NCBI GenBank assembly: GCA_905221615.1
Contig: CAJNDT010002846.1
Location: 124,001-188,000, forward strand
From: Symbiodinium sp. CCMP2592
Lineage: Eukaryota; Sar; Dinophyceae; Suessiales; Symbiodiniaceae
Direction: 5' to 3'
DNA: 64,000 nucleotides
Made by a program: the position numbers and the translations under genes. Below are positions 30,580 to 40,396 of this stretch, one piece after another. The notes under the pieces are model-generated. The model was given only the letters and a program-made list of their open reading frames with translations. It ran no database searches and had not been told where the DNA came from. Numbering within the stretch: position 1 is the stretch's first letter; every line of letters starts with the position of its first letter.

Positions 30580-30670
30580 TACCTTCGCCGCCAAAGCAAG
30601 CCGTCGACTCCCGTTGCCGTGAAAGTCCGAAGAACGCCGGAGTTTGAGCAGCCCTTGAGCCGCAGTCTGG
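30580..30670 (+). CDS. Possible internal exon with both splice sites
   Basis: The acceptor GGAGTTTTGCAG ends at 30579 and the donor GTGAGA starts at 30671. The frame is open (YLRRQSKPSTPVAVKVRRTP and onward), 30 codons plus one base. Basic and Pro-rich; function unknown. The opposite strand is open too. Confidence 0.4.
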
Positions 30671-30899
30671 GTGAGAATAGTGGTTTTGGGGTGGCATATC
30701 ACAATCTGGGAGGGGGTCCTTAGAATGAGGATCCTACCATTTAGGGTGTTACTTTCGGGTCCCCTGTTAAAAGATATAAGCACACAAGGAGCTAGAGGGG
30801 GATATTCTTTGTAGCCAGAAGCCCTCTTGAAAACCAAAGCCCATGCCCTAAGCCAACCCCCCCTTGCGGAAACCCCAAGCACTAAGCCCTAGAAGCTAA

Positions 30900-31010
30900 T
30901 CCCTACACCCAAACCCTAAACCCTAAACCCTAAACCCTAAACCCTACCCTAAACCCTAAACCCCAAACCCTAAACCCTAACTCCGCACAGCCCTAACCCC
31001 CAATCCCTCT
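30900..31010. repeat. Telomere-like CCCTAAA block
   Basis: Near-perfect CCCTAAA for about 70 bp, then degenerate. An open island with two plausible frames follows at 31015-31130. Confidence 0.85.
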
Positions 31011-31181
31011 ACCCGAAACTCAAAGTCCTCCACCCACTCCTCCGAAAAGTGGCCCATCGCCATGCCCGGGCGGCGCGACCTTCTGTGCGGAGCTTAGATT
31101 CTCCTATGGCGCCCCTCTCCCCCAAGCCATTAGGGTTCAGAGTTTAGGGTGAAGGGTTTATGGTTCAGGGTTTAGGGTTTA

Positions 31182-31297
31182 TAGTAGAAGCCCCAAAGTT
31201 GGAAACCTCATAGCCTCAATCCTTGAGAGTAATGTATAGGGAATCCCAGCACTATTCGGCCGTAATCCGGTTTCCAACTTTATGGGGTTTACTGTAG
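31182..31297. mobile_element. MITE family C, copy 1
   Basis: AGTAGAAGCCCCAAAGTTGG at the left and CCAACTTTATGGGGTTTACT at the right. Copies at 50298 (inverted), 54318 and 62590 (both cut short), and relatives at 49331 and 59741. Confidence 0.8.
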
Positions 31298-31311
31298 AGT
31301 ATTTGAGGAAT

Positions 31312-31422
31312 TAAAGTGGCTCATGCGGGGTGCTTCTTGTGGGGGGTAGCTCCTCAGCCCTAATCCTCCACAAGCGCACGGAACCATCGACCCCAACCAG
31401 CTTCGAATCCGAAGCTCCTTAA
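31312..31422 (+). CDS. Possible terminal exon
   Basis: Open frame of 36 codons to TAA directly after the MITE: VLLVGGSSSALILHKRTEPS and onward. No family recognised. Confidence 0.3.
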
Positions 31423-31535
31423 GCCCCAAACCCTGAACCCTGAAGCCTTAAACCCTGCAAGACGGAAAGAGGCGCTGAAAAAAACAAAACAGCCTTACAC
31501 CCTAAACTCCCTAAACCCTACATCCTGATTCTCAG

Positions 31536-31595
31536 CCTACGCGGTTTTCGGACCCAAGTCTCCGAAGCTTGGTCTTTAAGAAATCTTCTTTACAG
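31536..31595 (+). CDS. Possible internal exon, symmetric
   Basis: The acceptor CCTGATTCTCAG ends at 31535 and the donor CAG|GTTTTC lies at 31595/31596. Exactly 20 codons, open, phase 0 at both ends (RFSDPSLRSLVFKKSSLQ). A symmetric exon can be skipped or added without a frame change. Confidence 0.4.
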
Positions 31596-31677
31596 GTTTT
31601 CGATGGTGCCCCCAATTAGGTTTTGGCATTTCCTGAATATCTACAGGATCCTGAAACTTGCGCTGAGAGTTCCTCCA

Positions 31678-31802
31678 CACTTGGAAGGGCAGGGGACTTA
31701 GTAAGTAGGTTATTAGTAGGGTTATAATTGGGGTAACTCCATTTGGGGTACTTATACGTCTACTTATAACCTACTTACTAAGTCCCCTGCCTCTCCAAGC
31801 AA
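31678..31802. mobile_element. MITE family E, copy 3
   Basis: ACTTGGAAGGGCAGGGGACT to AGTCCCCTGCCTCTCCAAG. The right end is followed at once by an open island (to about 31875) in which GCAAG|GG could be an acceptor. Confidence 0.8.
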
Positions 31803-31963
31803 GGGATCCTCCAGACTGTTTCGCACGCGCCAATGTTTTTGTTGGCCGTCGGCGTTCAGCGTGTTTGGGGCTTAGGACGCCTCGAGCCCTCAGCCTTAAA
31901 CCCTAAACCCTCAAAGCCTAAAGCTCCGAACCCTGAACCCTCATAGAACCTCTTTACATCGTT

Positions 31964-32053
31964 CCCAAAGGGTCCAAGTACCATTATAGTAAGTACTTAG
32001 TAGGTATTTGGGGCCCCAAAGTATACCCTATACTACTACTTGGACCCTTTGGG
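31964..32053. mobile_element. MITE family F, copy 1
   Basis: CCCAAAGGGTCCAAGTACC and TACTTGGACCCTTTGGG; second copy at 36579. Confidence 0.75.
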
Positions 32054-32060
32054 CTTCATG

Positions 32061-32250
32061 GAGCCCTTCAGGGAAACCTGATAGAACCCCTTTAGATCCT
32101 TCATAGAGCCCTTCAGGGAAACCTCATAGAACCCCTTTTAGATCCTTCATAGAGCCCTTCAGGGAAACCTCATGGAACCCTTTTTAGATCCTTCATAGAG
32201 CCCTTCAGGGAACCCTGATAGAACCCCTTTAAATCCTTCATAGAGCCCTA
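32061..32250. repeat. 45-46 bp tandem repeat, four copies
   Basis: Units begin GAGCCCTTCAGGGAAACC and contain GAACCCCTTTAGATCC; they end at CCCTAAA words. Confidence 0.85.
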
Positions 32251-32294
32251 AACCCTAAACCCTAAACAGCCCTTCAGGGAAACCCCGATCCCAG

Positions 32295-32375
32295 GTAGGT
32301 CTGCATGTTGCCAAGCAGCGGGCGATGGGAGCCTTTTGGCAGCACCGGGCTCTCCAGACCCGCCCCAAGAGCGCC
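32295..32375 (+). CDS. Possible internal exon, symmetric
   Basis: The acceptor CCGATCCCAG ends at 32294 and the donor GCC|GTAAGG at 32375/32376 is close to consensus. 27 codons open, phase 0 at both ends (VAKQRAMGAFWQHRALQTRP). Function unknown. Confidence 0.45.
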
Positions 32376-32860
32376 GTAAGGCTTTAGGGTTTAGGGTTGG
32401 GTTTAGGGTTTAGGGTTTAGGGTTTAGGGTTTAGGGTAGGGTTTAGGGTTTAGGGTAGGGGTTTGGGGTTTTGGGTCCAGAGCTGAAGGGCTTCGTGTCT
32501 CTGTTTCTTAGAGGGAATGGTGTAAGGTGTCATAGGAACTATGAGGCCTTAGCGGACGATCATAGGACCATTCCGTACGAAGAGCCGGGGAGTTTACCAG
32601 GGTTATCGGTTCTGTTTAATCGGGATTTACACGCTTCACAGCGAGTTGGTGGAGTTCATGGCAAGTTTGGATTTAAACCCTAGGTTCAGCTGTGGGAAAT
32701 CCCTCTTTGGGTAGGGCCTTGGTGTTTACTTTCGCGGACCAAATTAGGGTAGTAATAGGCGCAGGGTGATGATAGAGGCACCCCCAGTTACTAGAACTGT
32801 TCCTGTTTAGCGGTGCTGCTTAGACGCGAACCTCTAACTCTCCATGATTCCCTAAACAAC
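32376..32860. other. TTTAGGG block and unique stretch
   Basis: TTTAGGG run at 32383-32470. The 70-codon ATG frame at 32471-32683 partly overlaps short inverted words (GGGAATGG, CCATTCC) and has no support as a gene. Confidence 0.4.
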
Positions 32861-32968
32861 ATATGGGTGGTTGTCAAAATTATGGTCCCTTTTTGGTCAC
32901 GATTATAGTACGGCACCTAATATTTAGGGCTCCCAAAAAGGGACCCTAATTTTGACAACAACCCATAT
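32861..32968. mobile_element. MITE family G, copy 2
   Basis: ATATGGGTGGTTGTCAAAAT at the left and ATTTTGACAACAACCCATAT at the right, a complete short element. Confidence 0.85.
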
Positions 32969-32997
32969 AAGACTTTGTAGAAGCGCCCGTGAATCCT

Positions 32998-33290
32998 AAA
33001 TCCCTAAACCCTAAACCCTAAACCCTAAACCCTAAACCCTAAACCTTAAGCCCCTAAGCCCTAAACCCAAAACCTTTTATCAACCCCAAGCTCCAAATCC
33101 TAAGCCCAAAGCCCTTAAGCCCTGAACCCAAAACCCTAAAACCTTAAATCCTAGAATCTTAAATCCTAAACCCTAAACTCCAAAATCTTAAATCCTAAGC
33201 CCTAAACCCCAAAATCTTGTATAAATCCTGAGCCTTAAATCCTAAATTCCTATATAAATCCTAAGCCCTAGACCCTTCAGGCCTAAACTC
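32998..33290. repeat. Telomere-like CCCTAAA block, degenerate
   Basis: Starts near-perfect, then drifts through CCTTAAATCCTAA and CCTAAGCCCTAAA variants. Confidence 0.85.
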
Positions 33291-33301
33291 TAAGCCCTCA
33301 G

Positions 33302-33383
33302 CCCCCGAAGCCACCCCGACCTGCGCCAAGGCTCTGGCCTTGAGAGCCCTCGCTGTCTGCGAGGAGGGATCAGATCAGAGCTC
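33302..33383 (+). CDS. Possible exon, Ala-rich
   Basis: After AAGCCCTCAG (ends 33301) the frame encodes CAKALALRALAVCEEGSDQS. The frame continues open to the poly-G run at 33437. No family recognised. Confidence 0.3.
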
Positions 33384-33666
33384 TTTCTTTTTGTTTCTGG
33401 GTTCAGGGTTTAGGGTTGGGGAGTAGGGGGTGCCGGGAGGGGGGGGGGGGGGAAAAAGGTTTAGGGTTGGGGGTTTAGGGTTCCGGGTCTGGCGACGTGT
33501 TTTTTTGGTTTCAGGCGGGAGGGTTTGGCGGGGTTAGGAGGTTTAGTAGGGGTGAAGGGGTTTAGGGTTGGGGTATGGTTTTTGTTGGGTTTGTCGTCTT
33601 TGAGCTCTGGGCATTCGGCTTGAAGGGTTGTCGGGCATCGGGTTTGAGGGTGGACGAATTTCAACC
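33384..33666. other. G-rich TTTAGGG-like stretch
   Basis: Includes a G14 run at 33438-33451. Frames on the minus strand are repeat-coded. Confidence 0.5.
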
Positions 33667-33766
33667 GGGGGTTTCCGAAAATTAGGGTACTTCATCTTGG
33701 GGTCCTTATAATAAGGATCCTACTATGTAAGTACTATATTAGGGTCCCCTATTTTCGGAAACTCCC
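33667..33766. mobile_element. MITE family A, copy 3
   Basis: GGGGTTTCCGAAAATTAGGG to CCCTATTTTCGGAAACTCCC; core TAATAAGGATCCTACTA. Confidence 0.85.
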
Positions 33767-33848
33767 AAATCTTGGGGGAGTCCGGGCTTTGGTTTCCGGG
33801 TAGGCTTCGCCTCAGTTTCGGGTTTTGGGATTGAGAGTTGAGGGCTGA

Positions 33849-33940
33849 ACCCACCCTGTCATGGTGGTATAACAGGAATATCATAGGGCCCTAATATAAT
33901 CCTTTTAGTAGCCTTATAGTCACTATTACAGGGTGGGGGC
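33849..33940. mobile_element. MITE family P, single copy
   Basis: CCCACCCTGTCATGGTGG at the left and CACTATTACAGGGTGGGGG at the right. Confidence 0.6.
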
Positions 33941-33980
33941 AGCTTCTAAGGTTTAGGGTTTAGGGGTTTGTAGGCTGTAG

Positions 33981-34106
33981 GAATTCGAGTTCTGGGTTTC
34001 TTGGAGGGTGCAGGATCTAAGGTTTCCCGCCTGGGTCCAGCCAAACATCACAGCACCAAAAAGCCCAAAGCATGAAACCGTAATTCCTAACTCGCAGCAC
34101 CCCTAA
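33981..34106 (+). CDS. Possible terminal exon
   Basis: After TGTAGGCTGTAG (ends 33980) the frame is open for 41 codons to TAA: EFEFWVSWRVQDLRFPAWVQ then PNITAPKSPKHETV. Mixed composition; function unknown. Confidence 0.35.
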   Translation, partial: EFEFWVSWRVQDLRFPAWVQPNITAPKSPKHETVIPNSQHP

Positions 34107-34338
34107 ACAGAACCGCGAAGGCTGAGACAAAATGCAAGTCCCAAAACCTCGAACCTTGTATCCGAAACCCCATTCCAGTCACACACCAAAGCCCCCCAAA
34201 CCCCAGACCTTGTTGCAAAAGCCGACACAAATCATTAAGTCACCCTGTAAATGGTTTCTGACCCCACACCCTAGACTTTAAACCCACGTAGATCCCTTCT
34301 AGATGCATTCAATAAAGGAACTCTTAAAGGAGCCCTAG

Positions 34339-34456
34339 GCGCCCCAAAATCCTTGAGCCCTGGAAGCGCGCAAGCGCAGGTCTTTCAGCACTCCTCGGCA
34401 GAGGAAGGCCAGGCCATGAAGGGAGTCTGAGGGCGGTGGAACGGTTTCGGCTTTGA
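34339..34456 (+). CDS. Possible exon
   Basis: After GAGCCCTAG (ends 34338) the frame encodes ILEPWKRASAGLSALLGRGR and runs to TGA 34454-34456. The opposite strand is also open. A further open frame lies at 34522-34741. Confidence 0.3.
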
Positions 34457-34929
34457 GTCGGGATTGGACGCGGTTTCACGGGCTGTACACACATGCTCAT
34501 GCCAGAACGAGTTCGGATTTGAGTGGTGCATGGTTTTGCGCCGTGCCCAAACCCCCACTCGAAACCATGGACCCCGAGTCCAAAACCATCCGACACCTAT
34601 AGATACAACCTTGACAGGGAGCTTCTAGGAATCCTGGAATTAGGTGCTTTTGGATGTGAGTGTAAGGTTGACGTGCTTGGGCTTGAGATTAAATGGTGCC
34701 GAAAGGGATTCTATAAGTACCCTAAACGGCCCTCAAATTGAAACCCTAAACACCAAACCGGAAGCGACCAAACTTGCTTCACAAATCCTTACAACACGCT
34801 TTACCCACCTTTACAAAGTTATCATAGAACATACTCCGACGACCTCTTTCTCACTCTTCAGGTCCCTTGATAAGACCCATATGAAACACATAAAAGACTC
34901 TGCAAAACCCTTTTTGCCCTAAGCCCTAA

Positions 34930-35345
34930 ACTTTGAACGACCCTTAAACCGTAAACCCTAAACCCTTGAACCATACACCCGAAACCCTTGAACCCTAAAG
35001 CCTAAACCCTAAACCCTTAAACCCTAAACCCTTGAATCCTAAAACCCAAACCCCGAAACCCTTAAACCCTAAAAACCTTGAACCCTACATCCTAAACCCT
35101 AAACCCTTAAACCCTAAACCCTTGAACCTCTAAACCCTTGAACCCTTGAACCCCTAAACCCCTAACCCTAAACCCCTAAACCCTAAACCCCTAAACCTTA
35201 AATCCTAAACCCTTAAACCCTAAACCCTTGAACCTCTAAACCCTTGAACCCTTGAACCCTTGAACCCCTACACCCCTAAACCCTAAACCCCTAAACCCCT
35301 AAACCCTAAACCCTTAACCCCGAACCCTTGAACCCTTAAACCCTT
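34930..35345. repeat. Telomere-like CCCTAAACCCTTGAA block
   Basis: About 400 bp alternating CCCTAAACCC with CTTGAACCC, the longest CCCTAAA-orientation block in the window. Confidence 0.9.
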
Positions 35346-35411
35346 AAAGCGTATAGAACCCTTATGGGTCCCTTTAAAGGAACCCCTATAGATCCCTTTA
35401 AACCCGCCCAG

Positions 35412-35510
35412 AAGCCAGCAGGCGACGTGGCCGTGGCGACGGAGAGTGGGGCGCTCGCTTGGACAGCCAGAGACGAGCTTCTGCCAGGCATCGGTGGACG
35501 AGTTCTTAAG
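35412..35510 (+). CDS. Probable internal exon, symmetric
   Basis: The acceptor AACCCGCCCAG ends at 35411 and the donor AAG|GTCTTA at 35510/35511. 33 codons, phase 0 at both ends: KPAGDVAVATESGALAWTAR then DELLPGIGGRVLK. G+C-rich and globular in composition. No family recognised. Flanked on the left by a CCTTTAAAGG palindrome. Confidence 0.45.
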
Positions 35511-35789
35511 GTCTTAGGACCCAAAAGGAGTTTAGGGGTTTATAGGGGTTTACAGGGTTTATAGGGCTCTAAGGACTCATATTTTAAGGTTTTTGGGTCC
35601 AAAGACCATGCTACCTAAGGCTTTTGGGCCAGTTTGAGCCTTAGGGTTAAGGTCTTAGGAAGTTTTAGGGGGGAATCCAGGTCTAGCAGAGTTTACTTAG
35701 GGTTCAGCGGTTACGCGCTTTTGGGTTTGGGGTTTCAAGTCTTCGGATTTCGGGATATGCGCGTTTCAGGATTCGAAGGTGCTGGGGGT

Positions 35790-35987
35790 TTCAGGAGTGT
35801 TGTCAGCGTTTCGGCCTCTGGCGGACTCTGCGGCTTGAGGGCTTCAGGGTTTGGGTTTAACGACTCTTGGTCTGAACTCGCATTTGGTAGAATTTTTCCC
35901 GGCTCTTCGGCCGTTTGCGGCCCTGCCCTCTGTAGAAATATGTTGGTTTTTGAAGATAAGCTAACCGTCAGCTCTGGATTCATGTGA
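35790..35987 (+). CDS. Possible terminal exon
   Basis: The open frame includes FGFNDSWSELAFGRIFPGSS then NMLVFEDKLTVSSGFM and TGA. The part before 35790 is TTTAGGG-coded and was left out. No family recognised. Confidence 0.3.
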   Translation, partial: FRSVVSVSASGGLCGLRASGFGFNDSWSELAFGRIFPGSSAVCGPALCRNMLVFEDKLTVSSGFM

Positions 35988-36147
35988 TTTGTTTTCTTTG
36001 GGGGCTGAAACACCCTTACTAAACCGCTTACTGGCGGTGGCCGCCCGAAACCTGCTGCCTGGACTCTAGACTTTGATTGCGCTGCAATCCTCCAAGCACA
36101 ACTGCGTCTGTGAGGGCTCTATCAGCGTTCCACGCGGGTTTTTTGCA

Positions 36148-36481
36148 GAAGGGATACTTCAGCCATGGTATACTGGGGCTTGGGGCCAGGGGTTTGGACA
36201 TTGGGCCCAATCATATTCCCTTCGAACTCAGAAACAAGCCTCCAACACACCAAGATTCAGGATTTGTTGATGAATCCAGGGCGACTTTTGGGGGGCCTCG
36301 GGAGCTGCTTCCTTTCAAAAGGTGTCCTGTGCTTCCGAAATGCTTCGATGCCTTCGATTCGCCCATGAGACAGTTTTCACTTGTTGACAGTCGCCTCAAA
36401 TTTACCTTTAAACTTAAAGCCCTGTCTTCGAGCGACCATGTCTTTGCACAAGGCACTGTCGTAGGCCGCTCGGCTCATTAG
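36148..36481 (+). CDS. Possible terminal exon, 110 codons
   Basis: The acceptor CGGGTTTTTTGCAG ends near 36147. The frame then stays open for 110 codons to TAG 36479-36481, of mixed composition (ELLPFKRCPVLPKCFDAF, RLKFTFKLKALSSSDHVF). It is one of the longest repeat-free frames outside the recognised genes, but has no homology I can name. Confidence 0.4.
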
Positions 36482-36578
36482 AGCAGGGGTTCTGGTGTCT
36501 TTGAGGGTCCTGTCGGGATCTTTGAGGGATCCAGGGATGGGTTCTAGAGCGTTTGGAGAGTGTTCCGGAGTATGTCAA

Positions 36579-36698
36579 AGTATACCCTAAGGGTCCAAGT
36601 GCCCAAATACCAGGGTTTCAGGGTCCCCAAAACCATTGAGAGTATGGATTTTAGGACCTAGCACCTTACTATTTGGGTACTTGGACCCTCTGGTATAG
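36579..36698. mobile_element. MITE family F, copy 2
   Basis: GTATACCCTAAGGGTCCAAG to CTTGGACCCTCTGGTATAG. Confidence 0.7.
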
Positions 36699-37156
36699 TT
36701 ATATTGGGACTACAGCCGCTCCGACGAGGGTGACCGTGGAGGTTTAATCTAGGTTGCGTTGTAGGGAACCTGATATGATGATGTCAGTACTAATGATTCT
36801 AACCAACAGTCCCGTCTTTGGGGATGAGCCAGTCTCGAATTTCATACAGAACCTCATACTCGTGGTATTTACAGTATATTAGGCCCCCCCCCCAAAAAAA
36901 AAAAAATCATATTCCAAGTCATACACCCCCGGTATTGCTACTTGTTTCGGTCTTGCGTTGCATGGTTCGGTTCCCAAAACCCTATTCCCTACACCCTTAA
37001 GGGTTGGCTTTCCTTACGAGTCGGGGCGTGACATTTCGGGGCCGGGTTGAGGGTCCAAGGTTTGGGTTTATGGTTCAGGGTTTAAAACTCTATATCCAAC
37101 TGTGTAGGATAGCACCCCCCCGCAACGTGAGGAACATTACGATCGTAATCTAATGC

Positions 37157-37342
<186 letters not shown>

Positions 37343-37381
37343 CGGACTAATGGCTATATACCCTCAACCCTCAAACCGTAG

Positions 37382-37537
37382 TTCCAAGTAAGAAATAGCC
37401 GTATCAGCACGCAGCATGTAGTCGTGTTGCCAACCGCTCATCGGGAGGTTCAGCACAGGCCCTATCTGGGTGGGCGCGCATTTCTTATGATGACAACTAA
37501 AAGTAGGAAAACCCTCTTCGAGGTTGTTTGTCAGTAA
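37382..37537 (+). CDS. Possible terminal exon
   Basis: After AAACCGTAG (ends 37381) the frame is open for 51 codons to TAA and includes STQHVVVLPTAHREVQHRPY then LGGRAFLMMTTKSRKTLF. Mixed composition, no family recognised. Confidence 0.35.
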   Translation, partial: FQVRNSRISTQHVVVLPTAHREVQHRPYLGGRAFLMMTTKSRKTLFEVVCQ

Positions 37538-38021
37538 ACCCTAAGCCAAGCCTTAGACCCATGAAACCCTGACGCAGGTAGACCCCTAAACCCAGCCCTA
37601 AATCCTAAACCCTGAACTCTAAACCCTGAATCCTAAACCCTCAACCCTCAACCCCAAAACCCCAAACGCCAAACCCCAAACCCCAAACCCAAAGCCCTAA
37701 ACCCTGAACCCTGAACCATAAACCCTAAGCCCTATATAAGCCCTAAACCCTAAGCCCGCAAAATCAGGACAGGGCCGCTACGTCCTTGCGGAGCGTCTCT
37801 GTGAGGTCAGAGTGGTTAGGGCTCAGGGATTTTTGTTTTAAGGTTTGGGGCTTAGGCTTTAGGATTTAGGGTTTGGGGTTTAGGGTTCAGGATTTAGGGT
37901 TTAGGGTTAGGGCAGTTTAGGGTTTAGGATTTAGCGTTTAGGGTTCAGGGTTTAGGGATCAGGTTGTTTAGGTGATGTTGGTTCTGGGTTTAGGGTTGGC
38001 TGAATTTTATCTTGTCTTGTA
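37538..38021. repeat. CCCTAAA block, exon-like island, then TTTAGGG block
   Basis: CCCTAAA orientation at 37560-37760 switches to TTTAGGG orientation at 37840-37990. The island between them (37755-37809, GRYVLAERLCE) is open and ends in GAG|GTCAGA. The strand switch around a possible exon is a repeated theme here. Confidence 0.6.
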
Positions 38022-38134
38022 TAGGGGCCTTTACAAATTAGAATACGGTTTTGTGGCATCTCATACCATAACTATTGTAAAGAATCCCGCAAAGAATCCC
38101 GCAATAGTAACATTGGTAAATGCTTAGGCCCCCA
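38022..38134. mobile_element. MITE family J, copy 2
   Basis: GGGGCCTTTACAAATTAGAA and GTAAATGCTTAGGCCCCC ends. The core carries a short duplication of AAAGAATCCCGCA. Confidence 0.7.
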
Positions 38135-38217
38135 TGTTTTAGCTTGCCTAACCAACCCTAAGCCCTTAGCGCTGGGGCTACCCCTGGTACCCGAGAACCA
38201 TGTGCGGTGCCCAAATG

Positions 38218-38316
38218 GGAGTTTCCCAAAATGAGGGACCTTAATATGGCACCCTACATAGTAGGATCCCTATTGTAAGGACCCCCAAATAAGGACCCCT
38301 AATTCACAGGAAACTC
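38218..38316. mobile_element. MITE family A, copy 4
   Basis: GGGAGTTTCCCAAAATGAGG to TCACAGGAAACTC, diverged ends with the family core AGTAGGATCC. Confidence 0.75.
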
Positions 38317-38474
38317 ATATGAGACATTCAGCAGTGACCTGACACAAACTCTTTGCCTTCAAACTCTGAGCCTCAAATCGCAAAGCCACCCACAAATTCC
38401 CAAGCCCTGCACCTCGGTCGAAAGGTTTAGGGTTTAGGGGTTTAGGGTTTAGGGTCTAGGGTTTTTGGGGTGTT

Positions 38475-38558
38475 GAGGTGCACCTTAAGCTGAAACTGGA
38501 AGTCTGGGCCACAGCCCCCTCAGAGCCCTTCACCTGCTTCCTGTCGGGCCCTACGTAA
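38475..38558 (+). CDS. Possible terminal exon
   Basis: Frame EVHLKLKLEVWATAPSEPFT then CFLSGPT and TAA, 27 codons, following TTTAGGG sequence. No family recognised. Confidence 0.3.
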   Translation, partial: EVHLKLKLEVWATAPSEPFTCFLSGPT

Positions 38559-38706
38559 CCCCTAAACCCCTAAAGCCTAAACCCTAAACCCCTACACCCT
38601 TGAACCCTGAACCCTAAACTCCACTCCCTAAACCCCAAACCGCCCTATAGCCTAAACGCCGGAACCCTTAACCCTTCACCTTAAGGCTTAAGCCTTGAAC
38701 GCTGAC

Positions 38707-38791
38707 ATGCTACTTCGTGGCTTCTCCACGCGTGCCCATGGCAGTCGTCCTGCAGCAGAGATCCTCCAGCTCTCTGTCTTGGCGTTTGGGG
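38707..38791 (+). CDS. Possible exon with ATG
   Basis: Starts MLLRGFSTRAHGSRPAAEIL then QLSVLA, after which the frame is TTTAGGG-coded. An island of similar quality follows at 38951-39112 (SLFKKSFLVHSGVLWSPNL). Confidence 0.25.
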
Positions 38792-39182
38792 TTCAGGATG
38801 TGGGGTTTAGGGGTTCACAGGGTTCAGGGTTTCGGGCATAAGTTTAGGGTTTGCGTGTTAGGGTAAGACCTTGTCCGTAAATAGAGCTGATTCTCTTGTT
38901 GGACTAAACTTGTTTCATTCACTCAGGACCTAAACCCTAAATCCTGATCACGGTACATACTGGTTTTGCCCGTCAGCCTTTTCAAGAAGAGCTTCTTGGT
39001 TCACTCCGGGGTTCTATGGTCGCCAAATCTTATGTGTTTCGGGCTTAGGGTGCTCAGTATTCGGTTGCATGCCTTGAGACACTTCCAGGGCCTGTCGACG
39101 TTTAGGGTTTAGGGGTTGAGGGTTCAGGATTTGGGGTTCAGGGTTTTAGGGTTCAGGGTTTACGGGTTTTAGGGGGGGTTAG

Positions 39183-39281
39183 GGTGAAGGGTTTCGTCCG
39201 CGGAGTGCTGAGGAGTTTGACTTCGCGAGGGCTCCCACATCAGTGTTTCACGTTGGCCTAAGTTCGCCTAGGGATACGTAG
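39183..39281 (+). CDS. Possible terminal exon
   Basis: After GGGGGTTAG (ends 39182) the frame is open for 32 codons to TAG: FRPRSAEEFDFARAPTSVFH. Mixed composition. Confidence 0.3.
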   Translation, partial: GEGFRPRSAEEFDFARAPTSVFHVGLSSPRDT

Positions 39282-39294
39282 AAACTTATAATAT

Positions 39295-39410
39295 AATATA
39301 CAATAAGATATGTGTGTATATATATATATACACATACACATATGCATGTACGTACAGGTAGGTATGTATGTATGAATGTACGTATACGTACGTAATCAAT
39401 ATATACATAT
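39295..39410. repeat. TA/CA/GTAC microsatellite
   Basis: TGTGTATATATATATACACA and TACGTACAGGTAGGTATGTA words. A minus-strand frame through it is Ile/Tyr-rich and not credible. Confidence 0.8.
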
Positions 39411-39454
39411 ATTCTGTCTTATTGTGTCTAAACATTTCTTTATGCATGTGACAG

Positions 39455-39517
39455 CTCCAAGGGCCTAAATATTCGTGCTGGGCCGACGGTTTGCGCTCAA
39501 ACGCCACATCACACAAG
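39455..39517 (+). CDS. Possible internal exon, symmetric
   Basis: The acceptor TGTGACAG ends at 39454 and the donor AAG|GTATTT at 39517/39518. 21 codons, phase 0 at both ends (GPKYSCWADGLRSNATSHK). Confidence 0.35.
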
Positions 39518-39763
39518 GTATTTTTGTTGCAGTTGTTGTGATCCGGACCTGGGGGAACTCTTCCCAGCAATTATAAGTTCACATTTGACAGATTGCTGCT
39601 GGTTCGTAATCCCCGATCCCGAAACCCTAAACTGAGCGCCTTGAGCCATACACCAAGGCTTCACCACGCCTCCCTTTTCTACGGCCCCCCCATACCGAAA
39701 GGCTAAACATAGTAACTCCTTTGGGCTCCGTAATGTGAGCTACCCCTCAAACGCTATTTAATC

Positions 39764-39925
39764 ATGGAGGTCCCTGCCGTGGATCAGCATACATCAGCAT
39801 CGATCTCTTGTTCCCAAAGCCCTAAATCCAAAAGCCCACTCCCTCCCACCGCGACAAACTTCCACCCACAGCTGAGGCTTATGAGGCATCTTGACGGCAA
39901 CTCGCCGACAAAGCAGGTCGCTTGA
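39764..39925 (+). CDS. Possible small gene or exon, 53 codons
   Basis: ATG to TGA: MEVPAVDQHTSASISCSQSP and onward to LRLMRHLDGNSPTKQVA, Ser/Pro-rich then basic. CAG|GTCGCT near the end is an alternative donor leading toward the next island. No family recognised. Confidence 0.35.
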   Translation: MEVPAVDQHTSASISCSQSPKSKSPLPPTATNFHPQLRLMRHLDGNSPTKQVA

Positions 39926-39970
39926 CTACTCGGGCTTGGGGCTAAAGGATTCGGTACAGAGCCCCTACAG

Positions 39971-40127
39971 GCTGTCTTGCCGCTGCCGGTGTTCAAATTG
40001 GGGCGAAGCACTGGGCAACCCCTCAACTCTAGTAGAGCTTGGTGTGGCTGCTGAGTGGGTTCACAAGCGACGCGAGCATGCGGCTCGGGGCATTTCACTC
40101 TGGACACACCCTGCACCCCAACCCTAA
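39971..40127 (+). CDS. Possible terminal exon
   Basis: After GAGCCCCTACAG (ends 39970) the frame G|CTG... gives CSNWGEALGNPSTLVELGVA then AEWVHKRREHAARGISLW, to TAA in CCCTAA. A second frame (AVLPLPVFKLGRSTGQPLN) is open for 27 codons over the same bases. Confidence 0.35.
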
Positions 40128-40165
40128 ACCCCTAAACCCGAAATCCCAAACCCCCAAACCCAAAT

Positions 40166-40266
40166 GGGGTTTCCGAAAATAGGGGACCCTAATATAGTAC
40201 CCAAAATAGTAGGATCCTTCTTATAAGGACCCCCAAATATGGTACCCCAAATTTTCGGAACCTCCC
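40166..40266. mobile_element. MITE family A, copy 5
   Basis: GGGGTTTCCGAAAATAGGGG to AATTTTCGGAACCTCCC; core AGTAGGATCCTTCTTATAAG. Confidence 0.85.
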
Positions 40267-40396
40267 AAATGCTGAACCCCGCAACCGCAAGGTCGAGGTT
40301 GCTCTGACCTCCAAGCTGCCAGAGCTTCGCCGGGCGCCGCAGTCCATCACCCCAGCCTTCAAAGAGCTGAAGAAGGCCTGCTGCAATCGCTTATGA
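40262..40396 (+). CDS. Possible terminal exon
   Basis: The frame opens at the edge of the MITE and encodes VEVALTSKLPELRRAPQSIT then PAFKELKKACCNRL and TGA. The word ELKKA recurs in the frame at 40393, which suggests a small duplication of coding sequence. Confidence 0.35.
   Translation, partial: LPNAEPRNRKVEVALTSKLPELRRAPQSITPAFKELKKACCNRL

Noticed and set aside
39784..40116. 110-codon minus-strand frame
   Set aside because: The + strand over the same bases has an ATG frame and an exon-like island with acceptor, and all recognised genes here are on +. Not excluded, only less likely.
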